NCBI GenBank assembly: GCA_013399305.1
Contig: VXAI01000021.1
Span: forward strand, 2,687,464 to 2,751,463
Reading direction: 5' to 3'
DNA length: 64,000 nucleotides
Origin: Rostratula benghalensis
Lineage: Eukaryota > Chordata > Aves > Charadriiformes > Rostratulidae
Position 1 is the first letter of the stretch. Every line of letters begins with the position of its first letter. Shown here in pieces: positions 12,201-25,218 of the stretch. The notes beneath the pieces are model-generated. The model ran no database searches. It was given only the letters and a program-made list of their open reading frames with translations, and was not told where the DNA came from. A program made the position numbers and the translations under genes.

Positions 12201-15200
12201 GGCGGAATCACTTACTAGTGCCCATGAACAGTGCTCCATGGCAACATGTTCCTTGCAAGGAAAAGAGCATAAATACCTATTAAGCAAAGGGATTCCCCAG
12301 CAAGCAAATTAAATGCTGGAAATCAAACAGGAGTGGTTGGTTTGTTTATTTTTCCCTCTAGGTAATTAGGGTAGCTACTGTTAAAATATCATAATTGAAA
12401 TGGAGGTCTTATAACTTTTGTATGAGATGTGCCTCAGTTTCAAGTATCTGGCTTCATAGGCTGTGTATTTCTGTATATTTACAGTTACTAGCTTTCTTAT
12501 GATTTATGAAGCTGTTGCTCTGATTTTGAGGATTGTTTCCTTCTGCAAAGATCTTCTGGTTGCTTCTGTCTGATCCTGACTTGCAAGTTCAGTGTAAGCA
12601 GTTAAAGCCTAAGAACGAGGCACTTGTATTATTTCAGGTACTTTGTGCATTCATTTAAGTCCCCAGGGCGGGAGGTCAGACCTGGTAATTTTCTTGACTA
12701 GAAATTAATGTGCTCAGTTTCACCCTAATCCTTATAAAGTATATGTCCACAACTGGTGGATCTCTGCCTGTAAGAGTTAAGTATTACAGAAACTGAGGAC
12801 TGTTTTTGATAGTTCAGGTTTAGATATCAAAGTATGGTGGTATAGTCACCCACTAAATAACAATAGTAAATGTACTTATGCTTTCTTTATGACTGGAATT
12901 CCGTGGAAGATACTCAGTTGGATATCTGGGGCAAGGGCAGCAGAAATCAAGAGGACTTCGCTGAAGATGCTGAGCTTGCAGGCTCCACAGCTGAGAGTGC
13001 TGAATGAACTGTGGTGGGCCCAAGGGAACTCAATTTGTGACGTCCTGCCTGAGTCACCAATGTCCCACTCCCTGCTGCTGTAGGCACTCCATCTTACCCT
13101 CATCGCACATTTGATGGAGTCCATGTGGCCATGAATAACACAGTGTTTTCGTTTCCTCCGCTAACCGAGTGTTACAGATCCACACTCCGTGGCTGGCTGA
13201 AACCCTGCTTGACTCTCCAGTGTAAAGTCTTAGGATATGAGCTCCTCCCTTCAACCCTAAAACCTAGGCAAAAAACCTAGATCAAAATTTTGTGGTCTCC
13301 CTACAAAAGTGTAGGACAAGTATGAGAGAGATTATAAGGGCACAAGCTCTGTAGATGTAATTTGTCTGAAGTCCATTTTCTGTTTTGTCCACTGGAATGA
13401 CTTGCTTTCTTGTGTACTGGCTCCACAGAAAAAAAGCTAGGCACAAAGCAGGCATTTTATTCTTGAGAAGAGCTGGTTTCCAGTCTGTTATGTAGCATTG
13501 TAAAATAGTCTTCTGACTATATAGCTGCAGTAGTGTTGGATGGAAGAATCAAGCTTGAAGTCAAGTTTGAATCATGCTGTAAGCTGTTAAACACTTGGCC
13601 AAGACAGTAAAGTGTTGATGATGCTGCAGTACAGCAAAGCTGTAGCTTGATGAATAAATGACTTCTATAGTGTAAGACACCTCCATTTGGTATTCTGTAC
13701 ATGACATGCAAAATGAAAGATGTTTCTAGATGCAGAAGTTTTAAAAAAAATCATTTTGTTCCCTTTGTTTCCTTAATTTAAGCAAGCAAATGTTAAACAC
13801 AAATTGTTTCCATCTAATTATTTTCCCCTCATCTTGGGGTAGATCTATTACAGGTATATTCTCTGTCCCTAAATGTAGAGAAACTGACAAAACAGTGCAA
13901 GAACACATGATACATTGGTATACAGTGGGAAAGTTAAGTTTTGATTCCTTGGTGCGATGATTGTCTGCCTGTATTTTTAAATTTTTGTATGTATTTTTTA
14001 AAGCTGCTCCATGGCTTGGAGGAGCTGGATTTCAGCTTTTAGGCTGTCCCTAGCAAAAGCAATAGCTAAAAAGCCCCTGTGGAGCTATGCCAAGTAAGTC
14101 TCTCTGGAAATGAACTCCGCTCACTTCTAGTCTAGTCAGCTGCCATCAACAATTTATAACTGTAAGTATAACTTTAAGGCTTGATCTCTTTCAGAACTGG
14201 TGAACTTGTGTCTGGCAGCTTTAAAACATGGATGGTGCATGTTAGTTGTTTTGCTGCTCCGGAATGTTTCTGGTGTATGCTTTCATAGTAAATGAGAAGT
14301 GTAGCACTTGCATGGAATCTGAGTGATTTCAGTCAAGATTTTTAGAGTTATTTTAATATTATTCACTTGTTATACACGCATGTCTTTGGGGGTCCAACTT
14401 CTTGAATTCTTAAGTTAGTCTGAATTGCATCACAGTGAATGATAGTCAGGGTCCTTATGATTGATCACTGGCTTTGGGTATTCTTTTTCAAATTTTTACT
14501 GTTTTCATATTTGGGTGATTGAGGCTGATTATGTAGGTGTACTCTTGAATTGCTTCTTACTTTCTGTCCAGATTGCAGCCCTTTCACTGCATAATTGTAA
14601 ACTATTTATGCTAATTCTAATGTCAGAACTAGGCATACGTAGGCAGTTGCTTTATTACTTTAGCCCTTAGAGGAAGCAACTGGATCATTTTGTAGATGTA
14701 CATGATGTACTCACCCAGATTTGTGGACCATTTACATACATATCTGTATGTGTACAAAGATGTGAAGAGAGACGTACAGGAATAACTTTTGGATGTCATT
14801 TGTGTCTCTTTCATGTTCCAGGACCACAGTGAAATAATGTAGGTCTTTTTATTTTCATATTACAATAATTTAAAATATTAATACTTAAAATAATGTTCAT
14901 TCCCCTTCTAACAGAATGCTAAGCAGTGGCTGCTAGTCTAGGCTATAGCAGAAAGGTATTTTTAAGTATTTCTAGGCCTGGGTCTGGTTCTGAGATTCCA
15001 CCGATTTGTAATTGTTTTAAGGAGGGGGTAAAATAGCTTTCAGTTGTCTCACTCCCTGTTGCTCTTTATCGGAAGGGTCTAAGTGATCCTCAAAGTAGAG
15101 AGGTTCTTAAGGCTTCAATTCTAAGGGAACTGCTAAATAACTTACCCTCCCTGCACTCTTTAATCTCAGCACTGCTTACCCACCCTGCTCACCATAAAGT

Positions 15201-17527
15201 CTTGTGTGTAGCTGTATTTGATGATCTTCCAAGTTGCATCAGTCACAATTCGCTGTTGAAAAGGTGAGTTACTTTATTCTGTGTTTTGGACAGTCAGAGT
15301 GACAGTGACTTTCAGGGAAGTTCATATTGGTGTTTGTAAGAAACCGGTCAGTGACAGATGAGTTGCAGGAAGACGGATCACTTCCAAACAGAGAGGGAGC
15401 AGATATCTCTGCAGGGCACTATGGAACAATTTGAGGTTCTGATTAAGGGCGGGTGATTGCCTTTAGAAAGGGCATAAGAAGGCTTATTTAATTGTTTCAT
15501 TAAAAGGACAGCTGAGCTTTTGATGTGGATGTTAAGCAATTAATTTCTCTAATATTTCGGGGTAAAAGTAATCAGGCTTTCCTTTAAAACTCATCTACTC
15601 TGACCCTTGTAAATTTGGTGTCATCTTCTTGGTGGCCTTATTGTGTTTTCCCAAAACTGCTTTAGTTTTATATTAACATTGCCTGGATGCCTTCTTAAGG
15701 CTGAGCAACCCTTGTTCAGGATTGTTTGTGGCTTTTCTTCCAGACTTAGACCGACACTTTACATGGAATATTTAGCTATGTTGTCATCTTGATAAAACAG
15801 TCATCTTAAGGGTAGTCTCAGCTTTCCTGTCATGCATTGGTGGTGCTGTTCTTCATGGTAATCAAACTGGAACGACTGACTGCCTCGTGCAAGTTAATGC
15901 CCAACAGAAAGAGGACAGAGTTTGTCATCATTCATAGTAGTGGATGTTTCTTCAGAGTACCGCAAGCTGCATTGCACAAAAGGAGCAGTGGTCTGTAAAT
16001 AAGTAAAAGCCTTCAGCCCTGCAGGATGGGCAAATCCTCCATCTTCATCAGTGGGTTGGTTCAGAACAGCAATCACAAAGGACAAGGGGGGAATTAGGTT
16101 TGTAAAAACCGCAAAAGATGCTTCGCTTTCCTGAAAAAACAGCAAGGCTTTTCTCTCTGAGAATTATTCTACCAAATGCACTGGAAAGAAATCTACTGGC
16201 TTTGTGTCTGAAATGTAAAAACTTTGCGTAAATGTGATAGCTGAAAACAGCATTTTCTTCTTGGTAAAGAGGTGGAATATGTAATTTACAAGAGGCAGAT
16301 ACTTTGTGTATCTTTGCCAAATTCAAGACAGCTGAAGCGACGTAGCGAGGCTTCCAGCGTGCATATTATAATCCTGGGAATGAGGAACACTTGCATGAGC
16401 ACTTAAGCAGTGAGTGCAAATCTTGGTTATTTTCCATAAAGGTCTTTAAATTCATTCTTATATAGCTTCTCGCTTCTGGGACAGTCATACCCAAATGTAA
16501 CCAAATGATAGAATGATAGAAGCTTGACTAAAAATTTAGTACCTTAAAAGACTTGTCATCTTAAACCAAGGATCTCCTGAAACTCTGAATGAACAGTAAG
16601 TGGTTCTCAGTGATGATCCTGCTTATTTCTGACCTGTTTTAGAAGTATTTCTGCTCTTCAAATGCAGTATTTAAGTCCTTTAAGTCCAGTGATGAAACTA
16701 AAATGGTAAAATACATTACAGTGGTGAGAACATCCTCTCAGAAGTGGCTGCGAAAAACAGCTTCAGTGGCAAATTGTTATGTAATCGTCTGTGTTACGCT
16801 GTGGTCCAAATACCAGTTCTTGCATTATCCTGGCGTGTAGCAACGTCCAAAAAACAGTGTAGACCCATGCAATACCAGTGATGAGCTGTGTTTATATTAA
16901 TATTAGTTCATATTTAGGGTTTATATTTATGGTTTCAGCTTAGACTGAGGTTGAATGCAGACCTTGCACTGGGTTCGCTCCCTGTGCAGAGGGCACAGCC
17001 TCTGGGACTGGTGCAGCACTGAAGGGTTACCGTTGTTGGCTGCAGGGCAGCAGGAGAATCTCCCCTCCACAATCCATAGCCATATCTGTATCTGGGCTCT
17101 TTACAGACTTGGCAGGGATCCAGTTTGAAGGGGCATAGTGTCAGTGGCCACTGTTCAGCTATGTCTGAACACGCAAGCCTTTGCTAGGGTGTAATCTACG
17201 TAAGGTCATTGCATGTACCCGTGAGTGTATGGATCAACTTAAACTGTGCCTGTTTAGCAGCATTTAATGCTATGTATTTTAGAACCATGCTTATCCAAAG
17301 GCCTCCAGAGATGCCTGTTGCAGTTGGATGCTGATAATTGAATGTTGGCTGTTTTCCTGCTCCTGGATGTCAGGTAGCCTTTTAGTGAACCTGGCCCTTT
17401 CAGAAGTGTCTGTTCCCTGTGGCACAGTGGTGGGAAGCTGTAGCTTAGAAATTTCAGTTGCACTGATGGCTCTTTACCATGCCAAGGATTTAAGACACCT
17501 AGCTTGCAGCCTCAAGAGACAGCACTG
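9235..17527. other. Unique AT-rich non-coding DNA, no gene or repeat family seen
   Basis: This 8.3-kb stretch shows no CR1, LTR or satellite similarity that I can recognise. It contains a short AT run near 9345-9358. Open frames reach about 120 codons (11295-11657, minus) and none has a domain, transmembrane pattern or plausible splice context. Local composition rises slightly in G+C around 16960-17120 without a CpG cluster. Confidence 0.55.
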
Positions 17528-17546
17528 ACCTTGGGTTACCCAAGGT
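17528..17546. repeat. Short perfect inverted repeat, 9-bp arms
   Basis: ACCTTGGGT and ACCCAAGGT flank a single T. This is a near-perfect palindrome. It is too short for a hairpin gene and could be a dimeric factor site or chance. Confidence 0.5.
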
Positions 17547-18501
17547 TCGACTACATGCCTAATTAATACTAGAGGAAATCTGATAAATACGTGACTAATG
17601 CATAGGGATTCACCTAATGAAAATAACACCTTCTCCTTCCCAAATAGCTCCCTTGCAGCATTTAGCTACATAGCAACTACTGCTGTTTTATGAATGAAAC
17701 AAGCGAATGCCACAGCAGTCTTTGTACACACTCCCCTCCCTGTGTTTGGCTCACAAAATGAGAATTATACTTTAGAGGTTGTATAGCTAACATAATAGCA
17801 AACATATGCAAGGTACATAGGTAATGCTGCTGCTACGCTAGATAAAATATAACTTCTCATTCTTGCGGAAGGCTCCTTTTCTGTGAGCTGAAAGTATCTT
17901 GTAACTTTCAGGGTTTGCCAGGAAGTGACCAAAAGCAGGCGAGAAAATTCTACAGTCACATTATTCCATATTCAGCATGTCTTTGTCAAGTCATGAGGAG
18001 GCAATGATGATATATAATTTCGATACCTGGTAAAATAGCCTTATTTGGTCAGGGCAAGAAACAATTTTTAAAAGCTGAAAAAGCTACTTTGAATGATTAC
18101 TTTGGTTGTTGTTAACAGGAATTCATCTCAAAGAGCCAAATAAGCACATTATTTTGTCATGGCTAGTCAGATTTTCCATGTAAATTTAAAAGGAGGGTAA
18201 TTTTCCGATTCCTATTTTAGAATGTTCCTTATTCTGCCTTTATAATTTTGTCCGTTTCCTCATTAGTGTTCCTTTCAGAGCCCAAACATGTCAACAGTGA
18301 CACCATTATCAGCCTGAAATAAATGAGCAAACATTCTCATTTTCACTTGTGGTTTGCCTATGACAGCTATTTTTAATTTTGCAGCTGCTGGAGACTAAGG
18401 CAGATGAGATGGGTTTGCAACCGATGACTTGGCACCTGTACCATGCAGCTACTTTAGAAGTGTTCCCATAGGTGTTAGGAAACATGGAGGTTTCCAAGGG
18501 G
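17547..18501. other. Unique non-coding DNA
   Basis: No recognisable gene, repeat family or structured RNA. All open frames are under 65 codons. Confidence 0.55.
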
Positions 18502-18526
18502 TCTCTTCACTGAAGTAGTGAAGAGA
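18502..18526. repeat. Perfect 10-bp stem, 5-nt loop inverted repeat
   Basis: TCTCTTCACT pairs exactly with AGTGAAGAGA across the loop GAAGT. The stem does not extend further, so it is shorter than a microRNA precursor. There is no following T run on the + strand. It is recorded as a structural motif only. Confidence 0.6.
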
Positions 18527-21500
18527 AAGAGAGCGAGCACAATGGGGCAAAACACTGAGAGCAGAAGGAGATGTCCTGCTGGCTTAGCATTTGTTTGCAG
18601 GTCTTCAAAATGGAGTGTGAGGTGGCAGCTAATTCTTTCTTTTTTCACCAAGTGTGAATATGAGCTGACAGTCTCAGGCACTTTTCTGGATATTCTGAGC
18701 AGTGCTAGTTGCAGGGGGTCCTCAACCTCTAGGAATTTCCTTTCCTGGAAGAGAAGGCGGTGTGACTTTTTGGCCACAAGGAACAACTTCTGTTCTTCCC
18801 AATCTTGACCCCTGTTTCAAAGCCAGCTTCACAACACAGTTATTGGTCAAACTGCAGAATACCTCAGTGATGCAGAGACGTCTGCCTGGCTTTGTGTGGG
18901 CCTTCAGGCAGCTGAAATTATATGCCCGCTGCTTGCCAAGGTGTCCGAGCACGGAATGCACCATAGGGTGTAGGTATAAAAATGTCTTCTTGAGTTAGGT
19001 ACCCACATGCCACTTTGCCTAACCTGAGTGCTTGTTCAGGTCTCACTGCCTTTTTGTCTTTCTGCCAATATTTCTGTAATTTACAATTTGCTGTGACAGG
19101 AGTTAAGATGTGGCAGTTAATTTAATTAGTACCTCTGACTGGTGTGGACTTAACAGATGGTTGGTAAGGGTCCTAAATTTTCTTCCATGCTAAAACATGA
19201 AAGACTTGATTCTGCAGCTCTCCACTGTCAGAAGATAGTGACATGCAGAATCCACCCTAAATGATTAACTGGTTGAAGTTTTAAATAATAATCTGCATGG
19301 TTTGGGACTGAAATATATATTGATAAAAATAGTATTTTATTAAATTTAGTCTTTGAACTTTAACCCAAAATGGATTAGATATTTCCTACTCTTTCCCCAG
19401 AAATTCAATAGCAGTGGTGCAGGTGTATTTCCACTGCACTTTTAAATCCATTTTAGTGGGTCCAGCACTTTGGAAAGCTGCACAGATTTTATCTAAATGA
19501 TCCATAAAGAACAGTTTAACTAGATCTTGGAAGACCTTAGAGCTTCATAAACCGTCATTCTCATTTCTGTTTTGGCAAGTACTCGGTTGGTTTGCAAACA
19601 TACACAAAATTTTGACTTGCAAAGTGTGATATTAACTATAGTAAATAAGGCTGAAATACTTCCACAGTGTCGACCATACTGTTAATTAGGTAGTCAATGC
19701 TTATGCAAATGATGTCTTGCTTTCATGTGCTAGGGTTGTAGGAAAGTGGTACAAGTAGTTTATTTTCACTTGTATTGAGCATCATTACTTGATTATTGTT
19801 GTTTCTCTTGCTAATACTAATTTAGCTGGTATTCCTGTTAATTATCTGACCTGTTGAATAGTCTGTGTTATGACCTCAGAGCCTTTGACCATATATTTCT
19901 GAGAATAGTCTTACTTCTCTAAGTGGGATTTCTAGTAGAGGAAGGTGCTATACAGCAGAAGTGTTACTGGGAGAGTTCAAAAAGAGAGCAAACAAACATA
20001 TCTTTGAAGGGCAGTGACTGCACTGAGTTCCATCTTAACTCTCTTTTTTGATCTCCTAAGAAATAAAAAGGCCATTACTGCTATAGCCTCTCAGAGAAAC
20101 TAAAGGTCTAAAAGACCATCCTGTTGAAAGGAATCATTAGTTATGCAGCCTAAACCTATGAAACATGCTTATTCTCACCAAAAGTGATGAGGACTCCATG
20201 TCCTGATTCTGTAAATAACTTAATACCCATCTCCCTTGCATTCTGGTGACTAACTGTCCTTTCAGAAACGAACAGGTTCATTTAAGAACAACTGTCCACA
20301 TATGCCAGGCTTCTCCAGTGTGTCACCTGTACCCTGTGAATTGATACTACTGAAGTGGGTAATATACCTTGAAAAATATGTATCAACAGACCAACTTCAC
20401 CTGGACCTACTAGCTAGAAATAAGAAAATAATGTTTTTTAAAGTTATTATTTATTTAATCACTAGTTAAGCTGTAGCAAGATGTTAAAAATCTGGTGCTT
20501 GGGTTTATCAGAGGTGCAGTGTGCTCTGCAGTGTGGATTCTGTGACTCTTCAAACAATGGGAAATTGCACTTTGGCAGGCAAGGCTGGTTTCCTCTTTAT
20601 TCTGTAAGCACATTTCATATATCCTTGACGAGGGGCTGTGGGGTTCTCCTTGTAGTGATGGGCTGCTTATCTTTATGAGCTGGGGAGGCCATAGCTTTCT
20701 CACAAGTCATGACCCACAATGCCCCCAGCATCTCAGGAAATGACACCAGCTGAAATTCAGGCAGAGCTCAGACCATTTTGTCTCCTGAAGATATTGGATT
20801 TTTTCTCTAACAAGAAAGCTCACATTTGGCAGATGTTATCTTCAGAATAGCAGGAAGTGGGAAACTTGGTTTCATAACTAAATAACAATAAAGTTAGGTT
20901 AATGAGGCCATGAATCATTTGAATGGTTCAGCTCTGTGTGCATCTGCTGCATACTAAGAAATTCCCAACAGGATTTGCAGTGGTTTAAGCAAAAATCTGA
21001 CATGAAGTCAGTTGTCTTTGATCTTTGAGTTTGTTTTTTGGGTGTGTTTGTATAAGATTGGGAAGCTGTTGAGGTAATGAAATGAAGATGTGATAATAGC
21101 CCAGGGAAACATGCTTATGCTAATCCTTCTTTGTCAAGGTCAAATAAAATGGCAAGGACATCACGTATTTCTATGTTTTTTCAGTATTAAGCATGAAGTG
21201 GTCAATAACACCTATTTTAGTCTCCTGCTTATGATCCTGTAATAAGTTCTTGCTATATCAAATTCATGCCTTCCTCTTCTTCTCCCTTTTAAGTAATGTT
21301 GTGTCTGTTGAGTCAAAAATTGGCAGTTTGCTCCAAGGTGTGACAGTTGTGAGATGCTTTGGATTGAAAATTACAGCATACTGACCTTTTGAAAGAAGGT
21401 GTTTTCTTTTTAACTCAGAATATTTTGACTGATTTTCTCTTTTTTTTTTTTTTGGTGTTTTTTTAGACTTATCTTAGTGAGGAGGCCTAATGAGGAGGAC

Positions 21501-24321
21501 TTGACTGTTGTTCCTCTTAACATTCATGGTCAATAGAGGTAATTTGGGCTGCTATTCCATCACTTGTAACACTGTAACTCTGAAAATATATTTTGCAACA
21601 AAAATATTGAAAAACATATTGCAAATATGGGCAAATGGGAAGCCAGGCCAACCATTTATATGTTTATATTCATAATGCTATAAAAATATAAATAAACTGC
21701 ATTGCAGAAAACATATCAAACATTTTAAGCAAAATGATTTTTGTCTTTCTTTTTATCCATATGAGAAGACTGGCTGCATCCCTGGCAGTGAATAAGTTAA
21801 CCTACTTAGTGTTTTGTGTGTAGGCAGCATGCAGTTCTGTGAGATTGCAGTGGGCAATGAAGCAGCAGAATTCAATTTGCAGCAGTGACCTAAGAGGGAC
21901 TATTTTTAGTAATAAAATAGGTCAGGGGATGTGGTAGTGCAGACTGATAAACGAACACCCTTTCCCTTCACTTGTGGGGCTTGTTTTTGTCCTCCAGTAG
22001 AGAAGCTCTGTGATGGGGAAGCTGAAATTCAATACTGTCACGTGATTAGTGTTAGATTTATTTTTTTTTTACTGTTGAGCATTCATAGGAAAAGTGCAAA
22101 GTTTTGTTTTAGTGAAGAAAGAATATAAGGGATTACTTTGCTTTGGGATTCATGGAAGGCAAAACCAACTAGAGAGCCATTTGCTCAAAGCTGGTTTTAA
22201 CACCGCTGGAGATCTTGTGTTGTGGTGTTGTCCATGTGACCAGCAGTTCTTGTTCTCTTTTCTTTCCACTCTACTAGATGTTCTTATGTGCTTTTTTAGC
22301 TTGCTTCTGTTACCAGTTTGCTTTCTCAGTGATTTATGCAGTTGGGTGTTAGTGTCTTCCTCTCAGGGTGTCAAAGATGAAGCCTGACTTTATTCTGTTC
22401 ATTTTGAGTGTATGGGGGTTTGGAGAAAGCTGATGAAGGATCTGTTCAGCCAGTTACTGTGACACAGAGCAGTCCAAATCTCTTTTTAGTATTATGTTAC
22501 TTGACCTTGGCATTTCACGCTCCTTTGGTTTCTCTGAAATTTAATTTCAGAGCAAACTTGCAAAGCACCTCTTGCTGGATTGTGTGCTGATATAAAATAT
22601 GCTGTTGTTAATTACTAGTGTGGCAAAGCACCTATGAACTCTAGTTACAGTGCAATGCATGCATGGTGATGCCATAAAAACAGCAGAAAAACAATAGCTT
22701 TGGTCCTAAAGCTTTTTTTTTTTTTCCCTTTTTTTTTTCCCCTGGAAATACAATGCTTAGCAGGAAGCTAGCAATCTCCACTCCTGGCTGTAGCTGAATC
22801 GGTATCAGTGTGTTATACCATGTAACGATGTACAGTTGTGGAATGCTCAGGCTGTTGCTGAAGCTATCTCCAGGAGTAATGAGTCCTGGTGAGATGCATT
22901 GGGAGGCCCAATTCCCCTGCTTTAGAACTAAGCAGATATCTCCCTGGGGGCTGCTTAATGTTCTGTGAATGTACAGGCCTGTGCTGGTGCTTATTTATTT
23001 ATTTGTTGCCTTACGCTGTGCTGTGAAGCACAGATACAATTTTTATGACATAAGGGAGAGATGCCCTTAAACCTTCCCATTTTTGCATCTCCTGTCCTAG
23101 CATAATGTTTAATATTCTAACCAGTCTAGTTTGAGACTGTGATGAAGTAGAATCTAGTAGAGTTTTTTTAGTGCTTAAAAATCCTAGGATAATATCACTT
23201 TGATATCATATTTATAATGAAAGTAGGCTAAGCATTGATCACTGTCATAAAAATTGTAAGCTCAGACTGTCCTTGGCCCTTTTTTTTTTTAAGTTTGCAA
23301 GTTAGTTGTATGTTGAATAAAAACAGCTAAGTACTTTACATTTCTAATGCCTGTATTTTTCCTGTATAAAAGGTCTGTTTATGTAATATAAATAAGCACT
23401 GCATGCCTCAGATAACCATGTCACTTGATATTTGAAATTCATGTTAAATAGAAAAAAAGGAGACTTCCAGTGGTATCAATGTAGTGGAGATACTCTCAGC
23501 AAGACTCTTAAGAAACTTGAGGGGGCTTGTGTTCATGTTCCCTAATCAAGGTAATTTAATACATCTAAGGGACATCTTTTAGTAAGAATATACTATGCTG
23601 TACTTTCCTTTCTACAGAAAAGCAGAAAACGCCAGTGATTTTTTTCTTTTTTTTTACTCTTGTTAGCATGATTTTGCAAAGGAAAGCTTGTCAACATAAT
23701 TGAATATAAACTCAGTCACTTGATCTTTCTGTTCACTCTACTCATCATGGGAGCTAGGAATTCATGGCAATTCACAGTCTGCTCACTTGCACACACATGA
23801 GCCAACTCAGGTGAGCAGAGCACACTGAGGCAGGACCTCAACAATAGGTGTGTAGGGGGACAAATCCACAAATGCAGCTTCTCAAGTGTTTACATCCTCC
23901 TACAGTGCATCCTCCCCATCTTCTCCCACCCTACAGACCACTGGCCTCTCCAGAGTCTGTTGTACTGTGCTGTTTCTTGAAGTAAATACCATAAAATGGA
24001 AAGCTTGTACTCAAAAGACAACTGGGCCTATCTTTTTGTTATTAGCATTTAATAATGGTTTTAAATTTAGAGGAAGACTTTTGTTCTCCATTAGGAACTA
24101 ATTTATTTTAATTAATTGATTTTTGAGAACTCTTCCTTTTCTTTGTTTCATTGTGTTTTCTCAGCATGACTGAATCAAAAACTAATTTGTGCCAAAATAA
24201 TAAGCTGGGAAGATGGCTTTCTTTCGCTGGTGTGAAATCATATTTAGTGTAGGTATCACTAGTCTGATTATGTGCAGTGTGTTACAGTGCCTTACTCCAG
24301 AATTTATTTTCTGCTTATTGT
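18527..24321. other. Unique AT-rich non-coding DNA with pyrimidine tracts
   Basis: No gene recognised. The stretch holds a T14 tract at about 21440-21453 leading into GGTG-T7-AG (splice-acceptor-like), a 32-nt pyrimidine tract at 22712-22743 and a T run at about 23280-23291. Paired open frames at 18475-18998 overlap on both strands, which is typical of chance frames. No CR1 or LTR similarity is visible. Confidence 0.55.
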
Positions 24322-24357
24322 GGGGGGGGGGCGGGGAGGTATGGAGGCTGGCGGGGA
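24322..24357 (+). repeat. G-rich tract with G-quadruplex potential
   Basis: A G10 run is followed by C, G4, AGG, and further GG and GGGG blocks within 36 nt. There are enough G tracts to fold a quadruplex on the + strand. It lies about 200 bp left of the LTR's terminal TG and appears to be outside the LTR. Confidence 0.6.
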
Positions 24358-24551
24358 GAAGTGAACCGCAGTAGCTGACAGTATGACAGCAGAAGGTCTG
24401 GTGGGAAAGTCAGCGAGTGATTCTGTGACAAGCTGTGCAGTGGGCTTTTTTGTGCCCAACACAAAAGGGACTGCCTTTGACAGAGGTGGGTGGGTTTTTT
24501 TCTGGTTTTCTTTAATCTTGATATGCATGCCTGCAAACCAAGCTGACTTGA

Positions 24552-25218
24552 TGTGGTGGGTTGACCCAGGCTGGCTGCCAGCCGCCCACCCAGCCACTCT
24601 CTGCCTCCCCTCCTCAACAGGACGGGGGTGGGGGGAGTAAGATACAAGAGATCATGGGCTGAGATAAAGATGAGGAGATCACTTGCCAATTACTGTCATG
24701 GGCAAAACAGACCTGCTTGGGAAAATTAATGTAATTGATTGCCAATTAAAAAGAGAGTAGGATGGTGAGAAACAAAGGCAAAAACTAAAGTGCCTCCCCC
24801 CCCGCCTCTTTTTACCTCAGGCTCATCTTCGCTCCTTCGTTCACAGCTCCTCCTCCCCGGGGAGGCAAAGGGCGATGGCGAGTGGGCCTGCAGCCCGCCA
24901 TAAGGGTCCCTCTCCACCCTCCCTCCCTCCCCCTCACACCTTCCCGGGTGGCAGTGGGGGATCCCTGCTCCGGTGGCCCAAGCTCCCTCTGGCCTGACAG
25001 CCGGCAGGGATATTCTTCACGCTTTTCCCCTCACTCCTGGCTGCCTGTTGCAGCGTTGTGCCCTCTCAGGAGAACATTGTCTCAGCTGGCACCACCAGCT
25101 CCACTGACGGGCTGAGTGGGGCCATTGAGGAACCGGCTGGAACCGGCTGGCCCTTCTCTCAGCGGCCACCCTGCAGCCCCGCTGCTGCCAAAGCCTGGGT
25201 GGATGGGGCGGATTTGTT
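24552..25218 (-). mobile_element. Endogenous retroviral LTR, antisense, probably solo
   Basis: The left edge reads TGTGGTGGGTTGACCC, then CAGGCTGGCTGCCAG. I recognise this as the reverse complement of the 3' end of a bird endogenous retrovirus LTR. Further diagnostic blocks follow in order: CCAATTACTGTCATGGGCAA (about 24685), CCAATTAAAAAGAGAGTAGG (about 24743), then a G+C-rich, CpG-containing body with CCGGCTGG-type segments near 25130-25155 and CCCCGCTGCTGCCAAAGCC near 25180. Relative to the longer LTRs I remember, the middle tandem segment is absent. No gag/pol-like sequence, primer-binding site or polypurine tract is evident on either side, so a solo LTR is most likely. The right edge is approximate and I could not find a target-site duplication. 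No viral protein is encoded here. Confidence 0.72.
25130..25149 (+). repeat. 10-bp tandem duplication inside the LTR
   Basis: GGAACCGGCT occurs twice head to tail within the retroviral LTR. Coordinates are accurate to a base or two. It could be a duplicated promoter element or slippage. Confidence 0.55.

Noticed and set aside
17533..17556. AGGTTCGACTAC, resembling a tRNA B box
   Set aside because: No A box or acceptor stem, and the match overlaps the local palindrome.
22712..22743. Long pyrimidine tract as a splice acceptor
   Set aside because: It is followed by CTGGAAATACAATG with no AG at the expected distance and stops soon after.
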